A stretch of 64,000 bases of DNA from positions 1 through 64,000 of the forward strand of contig CAWBGJ010000009.1 of NCBI GenBank assembly GCA_963788325.1. Reading direction: 5' to 3'. Origin of the DNA: Prado023 sp963788325. GTDB taxonomy: Bacteria; Actinomycetota; Actinomycetes; S36-B12; CAIYMF01. Below are positions 62,516 to 64,000 of the stretch, piece by piece. Every line of letters starts with the position of its first letter. Position 1 is the stretch's first letter. The notes under the pieces are model-generated. The model made no database searches. It saw nothing but the letters and a program-made list of their open reading frames with translations, and was not told where the DNA came from. Both the position numbers and the translations under genes were made by a program.

Positions 62516-62521
62516 GCGTGC

Positions 62522-63138
62522 GTGAATGAAGCGCGCAACGACCGACTCGTCTGGATCGACCTGGAGATGACGGGGCTGGACCCCGACCCATGACCAGATC
62601 GTCGAGATCGCAGCAATCGTGACCGACGCCGAGCTGACCGAGCTCGACGCGGGCATCTCATTGGTCGTCTGCCCACCTGATCTGACCATCCTCGAGGGGA
62701 TGGACCAGGTCGTGGTCGACATGCACACCGAGTCCGGGCTGCTCACCGAGATCCCCGACGGGGTACCGTGGCCGCAGGCCGGCGTACGCGGTGCTGGACT
62801 ACGTGCGCAGCCATGTCCATGAGGCCGGCAAGGCCCCACTGGCCGGGTCCAGCGTCTATGTCGATCGAGGCTTCCTGGCACGCTACCTGCCCGAGGTCGA
62901 CTCCTACCTGCACTACCGGCTCGTGGACGTCTCCACGCTCAAGGAGCTGGCGCGGCGCTGGTACCCGCGCACGTACTTCAACGCCCCGACCAAGACGGGC
63001 AACCACCGCGCGCTCGCCGACATCCGCGAGTCGATCGCCGAGCTGCGCTTCTACCGGCAGACCCTGACTGGTGCCCGCGCCGGGGCTCACCCGCGACGAG
63101 GCACGGGCCGCAGCCACCGGCCATGTCGTGGACCATGA
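62522..63138 (+). CDS. orn: Oligoribonuclease (frameshifted)
   Basis: A 3'-5' exoribonuclease that finishes degrading short RNAs and pGpG. DEDDh motifs: RLVWIDLEMTGLDP, HDQIVEIAAIVTD, SSVYVDRGFLARYLPEV and YFNAPTKTGNHRALADIRESIAELRFYR. Breaks near 62596 (CC_ codon before CAT) and 62775 are wobble-site losses, and the C-terminus is also shifted. Restored length about 205 residues. Confidence 0.93.
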
Positions 63139-63220
63139 CGCCCGCCACTCCGGCGTCCGAGGCGACCTCCTGAGTCCGATACACTTCTCGGGCTACCGCG
63201 CAGCGATCCTGTGCGGTCAT

Positions 63221-63297
63221 GGTGGGTGTAGCTCAGCTGGTAGAGCACCTGGTTGTGGTCCAGGTGGCCGCGGGTTCAAGTCCCGTCACTCACCCCA
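63221..63297 (+). tRNA. tRNA-His(GUG)
   Basis: Cloverleaf with acceptor GTGGGTG/CACTCAC, extra G(-1) at 63221 paired with C73, anticodon stem CCTGG/CCAGG with loop TTGTGGT (anticodon GUG), T arm GCGGG-TTCAAGT-CCCGT, and an encoded CCA. Confidence 0.95.
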
Positions 63298-63449
63298 CCG
63301 GTAGGCCGAGACCTGCCCGCCGGCCCGGCCCACCGCTCACGCGGGGCCGGGCCGCCGTCCATCGAGGCCCGGACCGGGCACACTGGCTACACTCGATGGA
63401 TCGGTTCCGAGCCGCCCGGGCCCGCAGCCGACCCCGGAGGGAGGCAGTC

Positions 63450-64000
63450 ATGCGCCCCAGCCAGTGCGCGCCACGCTCACGGCCGCCTTGGTCGCACTGC
63501 TCTGGGCTTGACGCCCGCTCAGCGCGGGTACCGCAGCACCGCACCCGCAGACGACATCAGCGGCCGCGCCCTCGGGCTCCTGCCCAGCGTCGAGGATGCG
63601 GCCCTGCCGCTCGAGGACTCGCCGGGCCGCCTCTCCGGAGGCCTCGCCCGAACCGAGCGCCTCGGCCACGGCCCCGGCCACCCGCCCCGACTGCGATCAC
63701 CACGCCGACCCCGACCGAGGCCCGACCACCACCGCCCCCACCAGCACCTCGCCCACGTCCAGCGCCTCTCCCGACACGTCGGCGTCGGCGGACGCTGACG
63801 CAGGGCGTACCTGGCCGGTCGGCCTACCGATGCTGCTCGGCCTCGGCGCCCTGCTGGCCCGGTCGGCGCCGTGGGCTGGCTCCTGGCGGGCTCGGCACGC
63901 AAGCGCCGCTGGGACTCGGCCCTGGAGGTCGAGCGAACCCAGGCCCAGCTGGGTCACCGAGGAACTCGTCCCGGCGCTGGCCGACCCGACCGCCCCGGTT
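63450..64000 (+). CDS. Secreted or anchored Thr/Pro/Ala-rich membrane protein, 5' part (frameshifted)
   Basis: ATG 63450 follows GGAGGGAGG. A signal-peptide-like start (ATLTAALVALLWA after a break) leads into an Ala/Ser/Thr/Pro-rich region and a membrane segment TWPVGLPMLLGLGALLA with GAVGWLLAGSARKRRWDSALE, then an acidic helix (VTEELVPALAD) truncated by the window edge. It has a low-complexity, mucin-like ectodomain and no known catalytic motif. At least three breaks. Confidence 0.5.
   Translation, partial: MRPSQCAPRSRPPWSHCSGLDARSARVPQHRTRRRHQRPRPRAPAQRRGCGPAARGLAGPPLRRPRPNRAPRPRPRPPAPTAITTPTPTEARPPPPPPAPRPRPAPLPTRRRRRTLTQGVPGRSAYRCCSASAPCWPGRRRGLAPGGLGTQAPLGLGPGGRANPGPAGSPRNSSRRWPTRPPR

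Overview
The window is a high-GC chromosomal segment from an actinobacterium (class Actinomycetia; I cannot place the order or genus). The evidence is third codon positions that are almost all G or C, a Glp/GlpR division cluster, a DUF501/DivIC/enolase operon, a CIRCE-controlled Ruc-type zinc-ribbon protein, an AdaA-AlkA fusion next to ogt, a PhoP-like regulator with mycobacterial-type PhoP direct repeats, a DtxR/IdeR iron box, and repeated leaderless TAnnnT promoters. From memory of the M. tuberculosis H37Rv map, the first 34 kb follows the Rv1026-to-Rv0985c order (ppx, DUF501, divIC, eno, mazG, lpqU-like, mfd, TetR, glmU, prs, rplY, pth, ispE, ksgA, tatD, metG, rsmI, pmt, rimJ, glp, folate cyclo-ligase, ruc, mscL).

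Layout. 1-9.7 kb (minus): start of a Bax-inhibitor-like gene, a short-arm tRNA-Leu(UAA), def, a double-ACT protein, ppx, DUF501, a DivIC-like protein, eno, mazG, a SurA-like lipoprotein and mfd. 9.7-10.4 kb: non-coding, with two copies of a hairpin-bearing repeat. 10.4-15.3 kb (minus): cysQ, pth, rplY, prs, glmU, tRNA-Gln. 15.4-19.5 kb: TetR, MarR, an ABC-F ATPase, manA. 19.5-28 kb: ispE, rsmA, tatD, metG, rsmI, protein O-mannosyltransferase, WS/DGAT. 28.2-34.8 kb: tRNA-Ala, glpR/sepX, rimJ, glp (moeA-like), folate cyclo-ligase, ruc with CIRCE, a SAF protein, mscL, a 66-aa acidic protein, PAC2. 35-42 kb: flippase-like membrane protein, DrrAB-type ABC pair, secreted nuclease with lamin-tail domains, purine permease. 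42-42.5 kb: a phosphatase-gene remnant and tandem repeats abutting tRNA-Arg. 42.6-51.2 kb: pirin, a metal-operator mini-gene, an aromatic-acid exporter, phoPR, GT2-GtrA and GT39 glycosyltransferases. 51.3-53.9 kb: iron-regulated feoABC. 54-63.1 kb: ogt, ada-alkA, SDR, acyl-CoA dehydrogenase, phosphotransferase, thioesterase, GH20 hexosaminidase, CBS protein, orn. 63.2-64 kb: tRNA-His and the start of a secreted membrane protein.

About half of the genes, including essential ones, are split by single-base frameshifts. At every break that I resolved against conserved residues, the indel sits at a wobble position: either both alternative third bases are present (NNCG, NNGC, TATC) or the third base is missing. 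This is what a consensus built from reads of strains with synonymous SNPs would give, so I treat the broken genes as intact and give restored coordinates. The breaks are unevenly spread: 29.2-40.6 kb has none, while the GH20, ABC-F and glmU genes have many.

The most interesting signals are the wobble-site frameshifts, a 38-aa Cys-rich protein behind a perfect copper-type operator, the CIRCE-ruc unit, PhoP boxes between phoPR and a glycosyltransferase cluster, the DtxR-box leaderless feoABC operon, and 103-bp tandem repeats seeded by the 3' end of tRNA-Arg.
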